This document shows, one piece after another, positions 52,857-62,556 of a stretch of DNA of 64,000 bases. The position numbers and the translations under genes are program-made. Position 1 is the first letter of the stretch, and each line of letters opens with the position of its first letter. This DNA is from CAVQZC01 sp963718315 (GTDB lineage Bacteria > Actinomycetota > Thermoleophilia > Gaiellales > JAICJC01), in NCBI GenBank assembly GCA_963718315.1, contig CAVQZC010000007.1:1-64000 (forward strand), given 5' to 3'. Below the pieces are notes generated by a model. It had not been told where the DNA came from. It saw only the letters and a program-made list of their open reading frames with translations, and made no database searches.

Positions 52857-53272
52857 CTACGCCGCGACGGGCTTGCGCTCTTCGAGGTGCTGATGCGAGG
52901 GGCAGTACTCGCGCTCGGGCAGCGGCGTGCGCTGGCACGGCTTGCCCTTGCGGGTCGTCGCCTTGCAGCAGGCCATGCCCTCGCCGTTGCGCTCGAGCTC
53001 GGCCAGGATGAGGTCGACGGCGCTGCGGATGTGCCTGTCGATCGAGGCGTAGACGCGGGCCTGGTTCGAGATCGAGAACAGATGCCGGATCTCCTGGAAC
53101 AGGCTCTGGCTCGGCTTCGCGAAGTAGTGCGGGTCGCGTGCGAGCCTTTCGATGGTCGCCTCGCAGGACTGCAGCACCCGACGCTTTCCTTCGGGTACCG
53201 TGATACCGTCTCGGGATGCGGGTCGACGAGATCCTTGATCTCGACGAAGATGGCCCGGCTGAATCGATACAT
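52857..53272 (-). CDS. Uncharacterised protein with C-terminal zinc-binding CxxC...H-type tail
   Basis: About 137 residues. N-terminus MYRFSRAIFVEIKDLVDPHP joins, after a break near 53180, to LQSCEATIERLARDPHYFAK, PSQSLFQEIRHLFSISNQAR, a helical middle, and a C-terminus with KATTRKGKPCQRTPLPEREYC-PSHQ, which looks like a small zinc-binding (DUF5763/'RKGxPCxxxxxxxxxYCxxH') motif. Likely a cytoplasmic DNA- or RNA-binding protein, but this is inference. It converges on dinB with 30 bp between. Confidence 0.6.
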
Positions 53273-53463
53273 GAAAGCTCCTAGACTGTGTTACAAGGTC
53301 GATGGCCGCCTGTTGGCCATTATGAAGGATTCCGGGTTCATTTCGGGCCTTGCTTTGTTAAGAGCACGTTAAGTTCCCGGATTTTTTCCGGTGTTTCGGG
53401 CCATTTCCGCCGGAATTCGTCCAGCTCATCTACCTGTCACAAAGTGAACCGCTGCGCTGTTAC
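53273..53463. other. Low-GC intergenic region
   Basis: A markedly AT-richer stretch between divergent genes. Contains two GTTAAG repeats (about 53357 and 53370), small hairpins ATGGCC/GGCCAT near 53303-53321 and CCGGA/TCCGG near 53379-53393. It presumably holds both promoters. No gene was seen. Confidence 0.5.
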
Positions 53464-54347
53464 ATGAGCCGACCTTCCGTGCGCACGACCCCGGCCCCGG
53501 CCATCCGGAGAGCCCTCAGCGCTACGACGCTGTGGCCGCCGCGGTGACGGCTTCGGGGGCGGAAGTGGTGGAGCCGCGCGCCGGCGTCGCCCGAGGCGCT
53601 GGAGCGGGTGCACGACCCTCGCCATCTCGAGCTGCTGCGACGGCTCGCCGAGACCGGAGGCGGCGCTATCGACCCTGACACGGTGGTCGGGCCGCCCAGC
53701 TTCGACGCCGCGCGGCTCGGCTCTGGTGCCGCTGTGGCCGCCGTCAACGCCGTGCTGGACGGCGAGATCGACGCGGCGTTCTGCGCGGGCGGCCGCCCGG
53801 TCATCACGCAGAGCCCGCCCGTGCGATGGGCTTCTGCCTGATCAACCACGTCGCCGTCGCCGCGGCGCACGCCCGCTGGCGGGGAGTCGAGAAGGTCGCC
53901 GTCCTGGACTGGGACGCCCACCACGGCAACGGCACCCAGGCCGCGTTCTGGCGCGACCCCTCGGTGCTCTACGTCTCGCTCCACCAGTTCCCGCACTACC
54001 CGGGCACCGGCACGCCGTTCGAGCGGGGCGACGGAGCCGGTGAGGGCACCACGGTGAACCTGCCTCTGGCGGCCGGGACCAGCGAGCAGCACTACCTGGA
54101 CACGTTTCGAGCCATGGCGCTGCCGGCGATCAGGGAGTTCGAGCCCGACCTGCTGTTCGTCTCGGCCGGCTTCGACGCCCACCGCGACGACCCGCTCTGC
54201 AGCCTCGGCCTCAGCGCGCAGGCGTTCGGCATCATGACCGAGGAGGTCGCAGAGATCGGCGCGGGCCAGGTGTACGTGCTCGAGGGTGGCTACAACCTGG
54301 CCGCGCTCGAGCAGAGCGTCGCGGCCGTGCTGGCGGCGGCGGCATGA
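53464..54347 (+). CDS. Histone-deacetylase-family (acetoin utilisation-like) hydrolase, frame-broken
   Basis: About 300 residues. A zinc-dependent amidohydrolase of the HDAC/AcuC/acetylpolyamine type. N-terminus HDPGPGHPESPQRYDAV, then EALERVHDPRHLELLRRLAE, GFCLINHVAVAAAHARWRGV, and the zinc site VAVLDWDAHHGNGTQAAFWR (Asp-x-His) with Asp in LLFVSAGFDAHRDDPL. The catalytic His-His pair (GRPGHHA in relatives) falls at a break near 53800, where GGRPVITQS is read. Breaks near 53500, 53570 and 53800. The ATG at 53464 is the earliest start giving the family N-terminus. Confidence 0.85.
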
Positions 54348-54369
54348 GTCCGACTCAGGAGGTACGTGC

Positions 54370-54771
54370 GTGAGCGAGCAGGAACAGGCAGGGTGGCCGG
54401 GCGCGATCTACGCGATCACGCTGTTCGTCGAAGACCTTGAGGCAGCGAGAGCCTTCTACTCCGAGGTTTTCCAGCTGCCGGTGGTGTTTGCGGACGAGGC
54501 GTCGGCGGTGTTCCGCTTCGGCGACACGCTGGTCAACCTGCTGCGTGCGACCCAGGCTCCGGAGGTGGTGGCGCCGATCGCCGTCGCGTCACCAGACGTC
54601 GGCGTGCGGTCCATGTTCACGCTCGAGGTGGACGACGTCGACGCCGCCTGCGAGCGCCTCCAGGCGCGCGGCGCCGAGATCCTCGCCGGCCCGGTGGACA
54701 GGCCGTGGGGGATCCGGGCCGCTATCTTCCGCGACCCGGGGGGTCACGCATGGGAGATAGCGAAGGGTTGA
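54370..54771 (+). CDS. VOC-family (glyoxalase-like) protein
   Basis: A 133-residue vicinal-oxygen-chelate fold protein with two beta-alpha-beta-beta-beta halves: IYAITLFVEDLEAARAFYSE, VFRFGDTLVNLLRATQAPEV, and VRSMFTLEVDDVDAACERLQ, WGIRAAIFRDPGGHAWEIAK. The GTG start at 54370 follows GGAGG. It follows the deacetylase-like gene by 22 bp. The substrate is not known. The frame is intact. Confidence 0.88.
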   Translation: MSEQEQAGWPGAIYAITLFVEDLEAARAFYSEVFQLPVVFADEASAVFRFGDTLVNLLRATQAPEVVAPIAVASPDVGVRSMFTLEVDDVDAACERLQARGAEILAGPVDRPWGIRAAIFRDPGGHAWEIAKG

Positions 54772-54774
54772 GCG

Positions 54775-56203
54775 CTACAGGTTGATCACGACGACGCGGG
54801 GCTCGGTCATCTCCTGCACCGCGAACTTCGGCCCCTCGCGCGTGTTGCCGGACTCCTTGACGCCGCCGTAGGGCATCTGGTCGGCCCGGAAGGTGGGCGC
54901 CTCGTTCAGCGTGACACCGCCGAAGTCGAGCTCGCGCGCGGCGCGCATCGCCTTCGTGATGTCCTGCGTAAAGACGCCGGCCTGGAGGCCGTAGTCGGTG
55001 CCGTTGGCCTGCGCGATCGCCTCGTCCAGCGAGCTGATCTTCGCGACCGTGACAACCGGGCCGAAGACCTCGTTGCACGAGACCTTCATGTCCAGCGACA
55101 CGTTGCCGAGCAGCGTCGGGTGCAGCACGCCGTCCTCGTCCACCTCGCCGCCCGTCAGCAGCGTCGCTCCGGCGGCGACTGCCTCGCCCACCCACTCCTT
55201 GATGCGGTCGCGGTTGCCATGGTCGATCACCGGGCCGACCTGGGTCGCGGGATCGAGCGGGTCGCCCACCTTGAGCGCCTCCACCTTTGGCACCAGCGTC
55301 TCGAGCAACTGGTCGTGAACGCTCTCGTGCGCGTACACACGCTGCACCGAGATGCAGCTCTGGCCGGCGAACGCGTAGCCGTTGGCGGCGATGGCCTGGC
55401 CGCCTTCTCGATGTCGGCGTCGTCCATCACGATCAGCGGCGTCGAGTTGCCGAGCTCCAGCGATACCTTCTTGCGCGCCGCCGCGCGCGGATGCGACCAG
55501 CCCACCGACGACGAGCCGGTGAAGGTGATCATGCGCACCCGCGGTCGTCGTCATCACGTCGCCGATCTCGCTCGAGCGGCCGACGATCACGTTCAGCCAG
55601 CCGGCCGGCTGGCCGGCGTCCTCGAACGCCTGGGCCAGCAGCAGCGCCGAGAGCGGCGTTGCGCCGGCCGGCTTCAACACCACCGGGCAGCCGGCGGCGA
55701 ACGCCGGGCCGACCTTGTGGCAGACCAGGTTGAGCGGGAAGTTGAACGGCGAGATCGCCGCCACGATGCCGATCGGCACCCGCAGCACGACGCCCAGCTT
55801 GTTCTCGCCGGCGGGGTGCGCGTCCATCGGCACCATCTCACCGGCCAGCCGCCGGCACTCGAGGGCCGAGAAAGTGATGGTCTGAACCGCCCGGTCGACC
55901 TCGACCAGCGCGGTGGTGATCGGCTTGCCGGCCTCCTGGGCGATCGTCCGCGCGAACTCCTCGCGGCGCTCGGCGATCAGCTCGGCGACGCGGTCGAGGA
56001 TCGCCGCCCGCTTGTGAGCGGGCAGGGGCGCTGCCCACGCCTGCTCCGCGGCGTCGATCGCCCGGCGGGCGTCCTCGGCGCCGCCGTAGGCCACCTGGCC
56101 GACCACGCGAACCGTCGTACGGCGACGTCACGTCCAGGGTCTCGCCTGTCTCGTACCACTCGCCGCCAACGAGCAGCTTTCTGACTGTCTCGGTCATCGC
56201 CAT
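54775..56203 (-). CDS. NAD(P)-dependent aldehyde dehydrogenase (frame-broken)
   Basis: About 475 residues. N-terminus MTETVRKLLVGGEWYETGET; cofactor and substrate blocks VVLRVPIGIVAAISPFNFPL, KVGPAFAAGCPVVLKPAGAT, MITFTGSSSVGWSHPR, VSLELGNSTPLIVMDDADIE (catalytic Glu), AFAGQSCISVQRVYAHESV (catalytic Cys), and VFGPVVTVAKISSLDEAIAQ. Frame changes lie near 56115, 55545 and 55405. It resembles succinate-semialdehyde/lactaldehyde-type enzymes. It lies directly downstream of the TPP enzyme without an in-frame stop between them. Confidence 0.9.
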
Positions 56204-57867
56204 CTGACTCACACTCCCTCTGGCGACCTTGACCATGTCGGCCAGGTTCATCGAGAACTTCGCGTTCTCGCGATAGTCGATCGGAATCTCGACGATCGAG
56301 GGCATGTCCAGCGACGAGCGCCTTCTCGAGCGTCGGCCTGAGCTCGTCGGCGGAGCCTACTCGCATGCCGGCGATACCGAACGCTCTCCGCCAGCTTGAC
56401 CCAGTCCGGATTCGTGAACTTCGTGCCCGCCAGGTGGTTGAACTTGCGACGCTGGTGGATCTCGATCACGCCGTAGGCGCTGTCGGTCCAGACGATGTTC
56501 ACGATCGCGAGGCCGAGGCGCTTGGCGGTCTCCAGCTCCTGCACGTTCATCAGGAACCCGCCGTCGCCGGAGATCGTGACGACCTGCCGCTCCTTGGGCA
56601 GCACCATTCGGCGCCGCCACGGCCGCCGGCAGCGCGAATCCCATCGCCGCGGCGCCGTTGGAGATCAGCACCGTGTTCGGCCGGTGGGCCGGCCACAGCC
56701 GCGAGATCCACAGCTTGTGGGCACCGACGTCGGAGATCAGGAGGTCTTCGGGCTTCATCAGCGCGCGCAGGTCGCGCAGCGCCCGCTGCGGCTTGATCGG
56801 AAAGTCGTCGTCGGACGTGCGACTCGAGCGCGTCGCGGATCATCTGGTTGAACGGCGGGCGCGAGCAGCCGGGCCGGGCGGCTTCTGCGAGACCAGGTTG
56901 CCGAGGTGCGTGAGGATGTGCAGATGTCGCCGGTCAGCTCGACGTCGGGGACGTAGTGAGCGTCGATCTCGGCAGGCATCGTGTCGATGCAGATCATGCG
57001 GCGGTCGCGCCCGGGATTCCAGTTCACGGGGCGACCACTCGACCAGGTCGTAGCCGACGCAGACGACGAGGTCGGACTGGCCCATGAACCCGCTCCGATA
57101 GTCCTGGGCGCTGAGGCCGGCGGTGAACAGCGCGTGCTCGTCGTCGGCGTCGATCACGCCCTTGCCCATGAAGGTGGTGATGACGCCGAGGCCGGTCTGC
57201 TGGACGAACCGGCGCAGCGCCGCCGAGGCGTTCTGGCGGGCGACGCCGTTGCCTGCCAGGATCACGGGCCGCTCGGCGGTCTGCAGCAGCTCGGCGGCGC
57301 GGTGCAGCTCGCTGCGACCGGCTCCACCGCGCTGACGGCCGCCGCGGCACCGGCTCGCCCATGAACGGCGTCTCCATGACGTCGGCGGGCAGCTCCAGGT
57401 GGGTGGCGCCCGGCTTCTCGCGCTCGGCCACCGCGAACGCCTTGCGCACGGCCTCGGGGATGATGTCGCGGGTCGTGGACGCGGGCGTTCCACTTGGTGA
57501 CCGGCTTCATCATCCGCACCACGTCGATGTACTGGTGGCTCTCCTTGTGCATCTCGGAGAGGTCGGTCTGGCCGGTCAGAGCCACCACCGGAGCCCGGTC
57601 GAGGAAGGCGTCGGCCATGCCGGTGACCAGGTTGGTGGCGCCCGGACCGAGGGTGCCCAGGCAGACGCCGGCGTGGCCGGTCAGGCGTCCGTAGGCATCG
57701 GCCATGAAGGCGGCGCCCTGCTCGTGGCGGACGGGGATGAAGCTGATCTGGTCGGAGGCGTCGAGCGCCTCGTTCAGGTCGAGCGTCTCCTCGCCGGGGA
57801 TTCCGAACACGTGTCGGACACCCTCGTTCTCGAGGCAGCGAACAAAGAGCTCGGCGGCGGTCGCCAT
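56204..57867 (-). CDS. Acetolactate-synthase-like TPP-dependent enzyme (frame-broken)
   Basis: About 555 residues. The N-terminal pyrimidine domain has RHVFGIPGEETLDLNEALDA (catalytic Glu of TPP enzymes is expected in the RHEQGAAFMADAYGRLTG block that follows) and LGPGATNLVTGMADAFLDRA. Middle: ERPVILAGNGVARQNASAAL and LGVITTFMGKGVIDADDEHA. C-terminal pyrophosphate domain: ISNGAAAMGFALPAAVAA and the metal motif ISGDGGFLMNVQELETAKRL, then IVWTDSAYGVIEIHQ. At least six breaks interrupt it. It could make acetolactate or act on another 2-ketoacid. The adjacent aldehyde dehydrogenase may use its product. Confidence 0.85.
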
Positions 57868-57894
57868 GACCCCCTGAAGTCTACCGAGGGGTGT

Positions 57895-58926
57895 CTACCA
57901 CTGAGACAGGCAGGAATCGCCCGTGCCCGCGAACAGGGCGTGCTGCTCGGTCCAGAAGGTGTTGTACTCAGAAGCGTTGTACGGGTGGCGAGGGCCGGTC
58001 AGGGTCATCGAGTAGACCGCGAGCTCCGGTCGCGTGAGACCTGCGCTGGTGCCGTAGTTGCCCGGCGGCGGGCCGACCCACTCCACCATCGGTGTCACGC
58101 CGGGGCCATCGGTGAACGCACGGTACTTGGTGCCGAAGCCGGGCGAGTTCTTCCGGCCGAACCGGTTCGGCCAGGTCTGGTCGCAGAAGGAGCCGTCACT
58201 CTTGTAGTGCGTCAGGAAGCTGTTGATCCGGCGCCAGCCCTTGCCCCAGCGGGAGCCGAGCGCATCCACGTACACCAGCTCGCCGAAGCTGTCGGTCGGG
58301 TCGCCGTAGCGGTCGGATGTCCAGCCGTAGTAGCCGCGCCCGAGCCAGCTGACCCGGCCGTAGAGCTGGTCGAGGTGCCAGCCGTCGTAGACGCCCTTCG
58401 TCCAGTTCCACTTCAGCCACAGCTTGGCGATGTCCTTGGCGCCGGAGAAGTGCGACAGGTGCAGCTCGAACTTGCCCTGCTCGGCGGTCTTGCAGCAGTT
58501 GTAGCCGCCGTTCGGCATCAGCCGCTGCCAGCTCTGAAGCACCCAGTTGGAATGGTCGGGCGTCGTCATCGTGCACGCCTTGACCACGTTGACCAGCTTG
58601 GGGCCCTTGTACGGGCCGCACTTGTTGACCATGTGCTTCCAGTAGCCGTCGCCGAAGCTGCCGTGCCCGCCGGAGTAGTCGTACTTGAACCGGAACTGCG
58701 ACTTGGGGTGGGCCTTGTCGGGGTACTTGGCGTTGATCGCGCCCCACCACAGCGTGTGGTGCCAGGTGCCGTCCTGGTAGAAGGTGACCAGCGCGCGGTT
58801 GTACTTGTCGACCTTGAGCGACACGTACTTCGCGTTCCTGGTCACCATCTGGCTCGCGAATGCATTCGGCACCACGACCAGGGAGGCCGCCAGGCAAGCG
58901 GCGAGGATCAACATGCGACGTCCCAT
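57895..58926 (-). CDS. Secreted protein of unknown function
   Basis: A 343-residue exported protein (signal MLILAACLAASLVVVPNAFA). The mature part is rich in Trp, Tyr and Gly (GTWHHTLWWGAINAKYPDKA, WKHMVNKCGPYKGPKLVNVV, GGYNCCKTAEQGKFELHLSH, GRVSWLGRGYYGWTSDRYGD) with six cysteines. No catalytic family is recognised; the aromatic content suggests carbohydrate or surface binding, which is inference. The frame is intact. It follows the TPP-enzyme gene region on the same strand, separately. Confidence 0.7.
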   Translation of the reverse strand: MGRRMLILAACLAASLVVVPNAFASQMVTRNAKYVSLKVDKYNRALVTFYQDGTWHHTLWWGAINAKYPDKAHPKSQFRFKYDYSGGHGSFGDGYWKHMVNKCGPYKGPKLVNVVKACTMTTPDHSNWVLQSWQRLMPNGGYNCCKTAEQGKFELHLSHFSGAKDIAKLWLKWNWTKGVYDGWHLDQLYGRVSWLGRGYYGWTSDRYGDPTDSFGELVYVDALGSRWGKGWRRINSFLTHYKSDGSFCDQTWPNRFGRKNSPGFGTKYRAFTDGPGVTPMVEWVGPPPGNYGTSAGLTRPELAVYSMTLTGPRHPYNASEYNTFWTEQHALFAGTGDSCLSQW

Positions 58927-59052
58927 CTCCCTAGCTATCGGCGAGGCGGGCCCACCCGCCTACCCCACTGTCGGGGGGTATTGCGGATGGGCCCGCCCCA
59001 ATCGGGATCCGGCGTCCCGTGCGGATGAGCGCCGGTTACCCGTGACCTGCTC

Positions 59053-60129
59053 TTAGTTCGCTGCGCGAATGATGCCGAGCAGGCCGTGTCCCTCGCCGTC
59101 AGGCCCGGAGCTGAAGATCAGCCCCTTGGTGCCGGCGAATGCCGAGTTGCCGAACCGAAGGCCCCACAGGCCGTCGATCCAGATGTTCGAGCCGTTCGGC
59201 CACTTGAGGTTGCCCTCGAGCATGCCGGTGGCGGGGTCGTACGCGTGGATCAGCCCGTCACCGAAGTTCCCGACCAGGATGTCGCCGGAGAACTGGCCGA
59301 AGCCGGAGGGCGCCTTGACCAGGCCCCACGGCGCGTTCAGCGGACCGCCGATTGCAAGGTGGCGGAGGAAGTGCCCGCTGGTGTCGAACACGTCAACGCG
59401 GCCGAGGTGGGGGCCGTCCTGCTCGTCAGGGGGAGCCGCCCCCCGCTTCGCGAACGAGACGAACAGGTTGCCGTCGATGTTCTGCACGTTGAACGGGCCC
59501 CAGCCGGCGGGCAGCGTCGGGTCGGTGAACGACCCGCTCAGGCTGACCCGGTGGAACGAGCCGTTGAACACGTCGATCCCGTGCTCGAGGTCGGCCGCGT
59601 ACAGGAACGGGCCGTGCCCGGGAACCCATGCCAGGGCGATGCCCTTGAACACGGCGCCGGGCACCGTCGCCATGACGGTCGCCGACGTCTTGATGTGCGG
59701 CGTCAGCGGCCAGGCGCTGATCTGCCCGCTCTCGGAGTCGAAGATGAACCGCGAGCGGATCATCGCGCTCCCGACCGGCACCTTGAACTGCAGCGTCGGG
59801 TTGTAGACCTGGCCGGTGGGATCGGCAGTGACCGTGTTGACGGTCAGCGGTACCTTGCCCGGCGGCGAGCCGCCGACGTCGCCGTTGTAGAGCGTTGCGG
59901 TCGAGGTGCCGTTGTTGGACACCCAGACCGGCGTGCCGGGCCCTGCGGCGAGGCCCCACGCATTGACAAGCGCCGGGTCGTGGATTGCCGCGTGCCCCGG
60001 TTGGTCGGATACGACGTTGAACTGCTTGTAGCCGCCTGTGGCTCCGGCGGCCGATGTCAGCGCAAGCGTCGCGACGCCCGCAGCAGCAAGTCCCGCTGCC
60101 ACCTTCCAGGCTCGGGTGAAGCGTGTCAC
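59053..60129 (-). CDS. TIGR03118-family secreted beta-propeller-like protein
   Basis: A 358-residue exported protein with a signal peptide (AAGLAAAGVATLALTSAAGA). The mature sequence matches the TIGR03118 pattern I know: VNAWGLAAGPGTPVWVSNNG, GIALAWVPGHGPFLYAADLE, FVSFAKRGAAPPDEQDG, APWGLVKAPSGFGQFSGDIL and GNLKWPNGSNIWIDGLWGLR. Repeats of 'G..lyaa' strands indicate a propeller. The function is unknown. The frame is intact. Confidence 0.85.
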   Translation of the reverse strand: MTRFTRAWKVAAGLAAAGVATLALTSAAGATGGYKQFNVVSDQPGHAAIHDPALVNAWGLAAGPGTPVWVSNNGTSTATLYNGDVGGSPPGKVPLTVNTVTADPTGQVYNPTLQFKVPVGSAMIRSRFIFDSESGQISAWPLTPHIKTSATVMATVPGAVFKGIALAWVPGHGPFLYAADLEHGIDVFNGSFHRVSLSGSFTDPTLPAGWGPFNVQNIDGNLFVSFAKRGAAPPDEQDGPHLGRVDVFDTSGHFLRHLAIGGPLNAPWGLVKAPSGFGQFSGDILVGNFGDGLIHAYDPATGMLEGNLKWPNGSNIWIDGLWGLRFGNSAFAGTKGLIFSSGPDGEGHGLLGIIRAAN

Positions 60130-60347
60130 GAAGTGACCCCCTCTCGTTCGGGGACGGCGCCAGGCAGGTGCCGCCCGATGAGATCAACCGAGGGAGTACC
60201 GACGACATCGAGCGCCGGTTTGTGATGCCGCCCACACTGTCGCCTTCGCCGGCGCAGGTTCGTGACTCCGCCGCCACCGACCGCGTCTTGTTCCGTGGCT
60301 GCGACCCCGTGGAAAGTGAATCCGTCACTTCGACCGGAGGTTTTCGG

Positions 60348-60590
60348 ATGTTCACCAATCTCGCTGCGGGCCTCGTGGCCCGCCTCACCTTCACCGCGAA
60401 CCGACTCGGCGCCCGGCTGGGCGACGAGCGCGGCCAGGGTACCGTCGAGTACGCAGGCCTGGCGATGGCCATCGGCGTCCTGCTGCTCGCCGTCGGCTCG
60501 TACCTGGGCGGCAAGGACCACGGCATCGGCGCCGTCGTCACCGATGCGGTGAAGTCGGCGATCAAGCACGCCGTTGGTACCGCCAAGTAG
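60348..60590 (+). CDS. Flp-type pilin-like protein
   Basis: An 80-residue protein with the Flp/type IVb pilin signature: a charged leader ending ARLGDERG, then QGTVEYAGLAMAIGVLLLAV, with Glu at position +5 after the expected Gly cleavage site. The C-terminus AVVTDAVKSAIKHAVGTAK is amphipathic. A good ribosome site (CGGAGG) lies 9 bases before ATG 60348. No tad/cpa assembly genes are in the window, so they must lie elsewhere. It is followed by a strong terminator, meaning a monocistronic, probably highly expressed gene. Confidence 0.85.
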   Translation: MFTNLAAGLVARLTFTANRLGARLGDERGQGTVEYAGLAMAIGVLLLAVGSYLGGKDHGIGAVVTDAVKSAIKHAVGTAK

Positions 60591-60606
60591 CGACGTAGCG
60601 AAGTAG

Positions 60607-60671
60607 GGCCGGTTTGCTTCGCCGGCCTGAACGCCCGCCCGGGCGACCCCCCGCACGCCGCCCGGGCGGGC
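60607..60671 (+). terminator. Double hairpin terminator after the pilin gene
   Basis: A first small stem GGCCGG/CCGGCC (60607-60612 with 60622-60627) is followed by a perfect 13-bp stem GCCCGCCCGGGCG/CGCCCGGGCGGGC (60633-60645 with 60659-60671) with a 13-base loop. There is no T-run, as usual in high-GC actinobacteria. Confidence 0.75.
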
Positions 60672-60750
60672 CTGGATCCAGTCGTCTCGATTGACGACGA
60701 ATGTCACAGGTGTTACGTTCTCTCGATTCGCTGGCCTCAACGGGAAGGGA

Positions 60751-62547
60751 ATGGGGATGCGGGGAGGCACGAAGCGTGCACAGCAGAAGCTGATGGCGCG
60801 GTGTCGCCTGATGTGCGCCGTGTGTAGTTTGGGGTTGGCGTCCCTGGTGATAGGGGTGGCGCCTGCTGTGGGGGCGGGGCTGGCGCCGGTGAACGAGATC
60901 ACGCTGGATGCAAGCTTCGGCGGGAGCGGGCAGCTGTCGGGAGTGAGCTGTACATCCGACGGGATCTGCACCGCGGCCGGCACTGACGCCAATGATGAGC
61001 CGCTGGTCCTGGATGAGTCGGACGGTGTGTGGGGATCGCCGCATGAGATTGCGCTGGGGCCGAGTCTCGGCGGATTCGGGAATCTCAACGGGATCAGCTG
61101 TGCCTCCGCGGGGAACTGCACCGCCGTTGGCGTCGACGCCGACCATCGACCGTTCGCGGTGGACGAGACGGGGGGTGCCTGGGGTTCGCCGGCTGAGATC
61201 GCACTTGATCCAAGCCTCGACCCCGGTGGGATCGGGTATTTCTACGCGGTGAGCTGTCCGTCTGCGGGGAACTGCACCGCGGTCGGCTACGACCGCAACT
61301 TTCAGCCCCTGGTGGTGTCCGAGTCGGACGGGGTGTGGGGTCCGCTGGGTGAGATCCACGTCGGTGCGGCGTTCGGCGGCGCCGGGTATCTCTACGGAGT
61401 GAGCTGTCCGTCCGTGGGGAACTGCACGGTCGCCGGTGAGGACGACAACAATCAGCCGTTGGTGGCGGATGAGTCGGCTGGGGTCTGGGGGCCGCCGACC
61501 GAGCTGACGCTTGGCGCGGGCTTCAACAACGGCGGGTATCCCTCGGCCGTCAGCTGCTCCTCGGCGGGAAACTGCGCCGCCGCCGGCACCGACTTCAATG
61601 GTCAGCCGTTGCTGATTGACGAGTCGGGTGGGGTCTGGGGGGCCGCTCGAGAGGTGGCGCTACCCGTGAGTTTCGGCGGTACAGGGAACCTGACCGGAGT
61701 GAGCTGCGCGTCCGTGGGGAGCTGCACCGCCGTTGGCCTCGACGGCCACGGGGAGCCGTTCGTCATCGACGAGTCGGGGGGCGCGTGGGGACCGCCGAGG
61801 CAGGTCAAGGTCGGCGCCAACCTCGGGGTGGGGGGCTTCACTGGCGTGAGCTGCGTTGCCGAGCTGAGCTGCACCAACGTCGGCACCTGCTGCAACGACC
61901 CCCACGGGGCGACCCAGCTGATCGTCCAGCAGCCGACGCCGGCCAATACGGCGCTTCCGTCGGTGACCGGGAGCACGGTTGCCGGACAGACCCTCAGCGG
62001 CTCACGAGGGAACTGGACAGGTGCGCCGCCGATCACGTACACCTACGCGTGGCTGCGCTGTGACAGCGACGGGAACAATTGCCTGCCCACCACCAGCACC
62101 GGATTGAGATACCAGCTGAAAGCCGCAGACGTGGGGTCGACACTGAAGCTCCAGGTGACCGCCGCGGACGCGGCGACCAGCACCAGCGCCACAAGCGCGC
62201 CCACGGCGGTGGTGGAGCCGGCGGCGCCGGCTAACGTGGCTCTTCCTGCCGTCACGGGTACCGCGGTCGTCGGGCAGACGCTGAACGGTTCGAGAGGGAG
62301 CTGGACCGGGACGCCGCCGATCACGTACACCTACCTGTGGCTGCAATGTGACAGCGGCGGCAACAACTGCGTTCCCACCACTCGCACCGGGTTGAACTAC
62401 AAGCTGAAGGCGGCTGATGTTGGCTCGACGCTGGAGCTTGAGGTGACCGCAACCAACGCCGCCACCAGTACGAGCGCCACCAGTGGACCGACAGCCGTGG
62501 TTGCCCCGTCTGCATCCGTGGAGATCGCGAGAAGCCGGATAGGCTAG
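60751..62547 (+). CDS. Secreted seven-repeat (beta-propeller-like) protein with two Ig-like domains
   Basis: A 598-residue exported protein; signal helix AVCSLGLASLVIGVAPAVGA. Seven repeats of about 47 residues follow, each with a disulfide-sized cysteine pair (GVSCTSDGICTAAG, GISCASAGNCTAVG, AVSCPSAGNCTAVG, GVSCPSVGNCTVAG, AVSCSSAGNCAAAG, GVSCASVGSCTAVG, GVSCVAELSCTNVG) and a W-G turn (VWGSPHEIAL). Two bacterial Ig-like domains of about 93 residues close the protein (GQTLSGSRGNWTGAPPITYT and GQTLNGSRGSWTGTPPITYT). Probably a cell-surface binding protein; the ligand is unknown. Confidence 0.85.
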   Translation: MGMRGGTKRAQQKLMARCRLMCAVCSLGLASLVIGVAPAVGAGLAPVNEITLDASFGGSGQLSGVSCTSDGICTAAGTDANDEPLVLDESDGVWGSPHEIALGPSLGGFGNLNGISCASAGNCTAVGVDADHRPFAVDETGGAWGSPAEIALDPSLDPGGIGYFYAVSCPSAGNCTAVGYDRNFQPLVVSESDGVWGPLGEIHVGAAFGGAGYLYGVSCPSVGNCTVAGEDDNNQPLVADESAGVWGPPTELTLGAGFNNGGYPSAVSCSSAGNCAAAGTDFNGQPLLIDESGGVWGAAREVALPVSFGGTGNLTGVSCASVGSCTAVGLDGHGEPFVIDESGGAWGPPRQVKVGANLGVGGFTGVSCVAELSCTNVGTCCNDPHGATQLIVQQPTPANTALPSVTGSTVAGQTLSGSRGNWTGAPPITYTYAWLRCDSDGNNCLPTTSTGLRYQLKAADVGSTLKLQVTAADAATSTSATSAPTAVVEPAAPANVALPAVTGTAVVGQTLNGSRGSWTGTPPITYTYLWLQCDSGGNNCVPTTRTGLNYKLKAADVGSTLELEVTATNAATSTSATSGPTAVVAPSASVEIARSRIG

Positions 62548-62556
62548 GTTCCGCCC

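Noticed and set aside
60170..60347. Cyclic-di-GMP riboswitch before the pilin gene
   Set aside because: The conserved core of either c-di-GMP class was not found; only a small 6-bp hairpin (AAGTGA/TCACTT) is visible.
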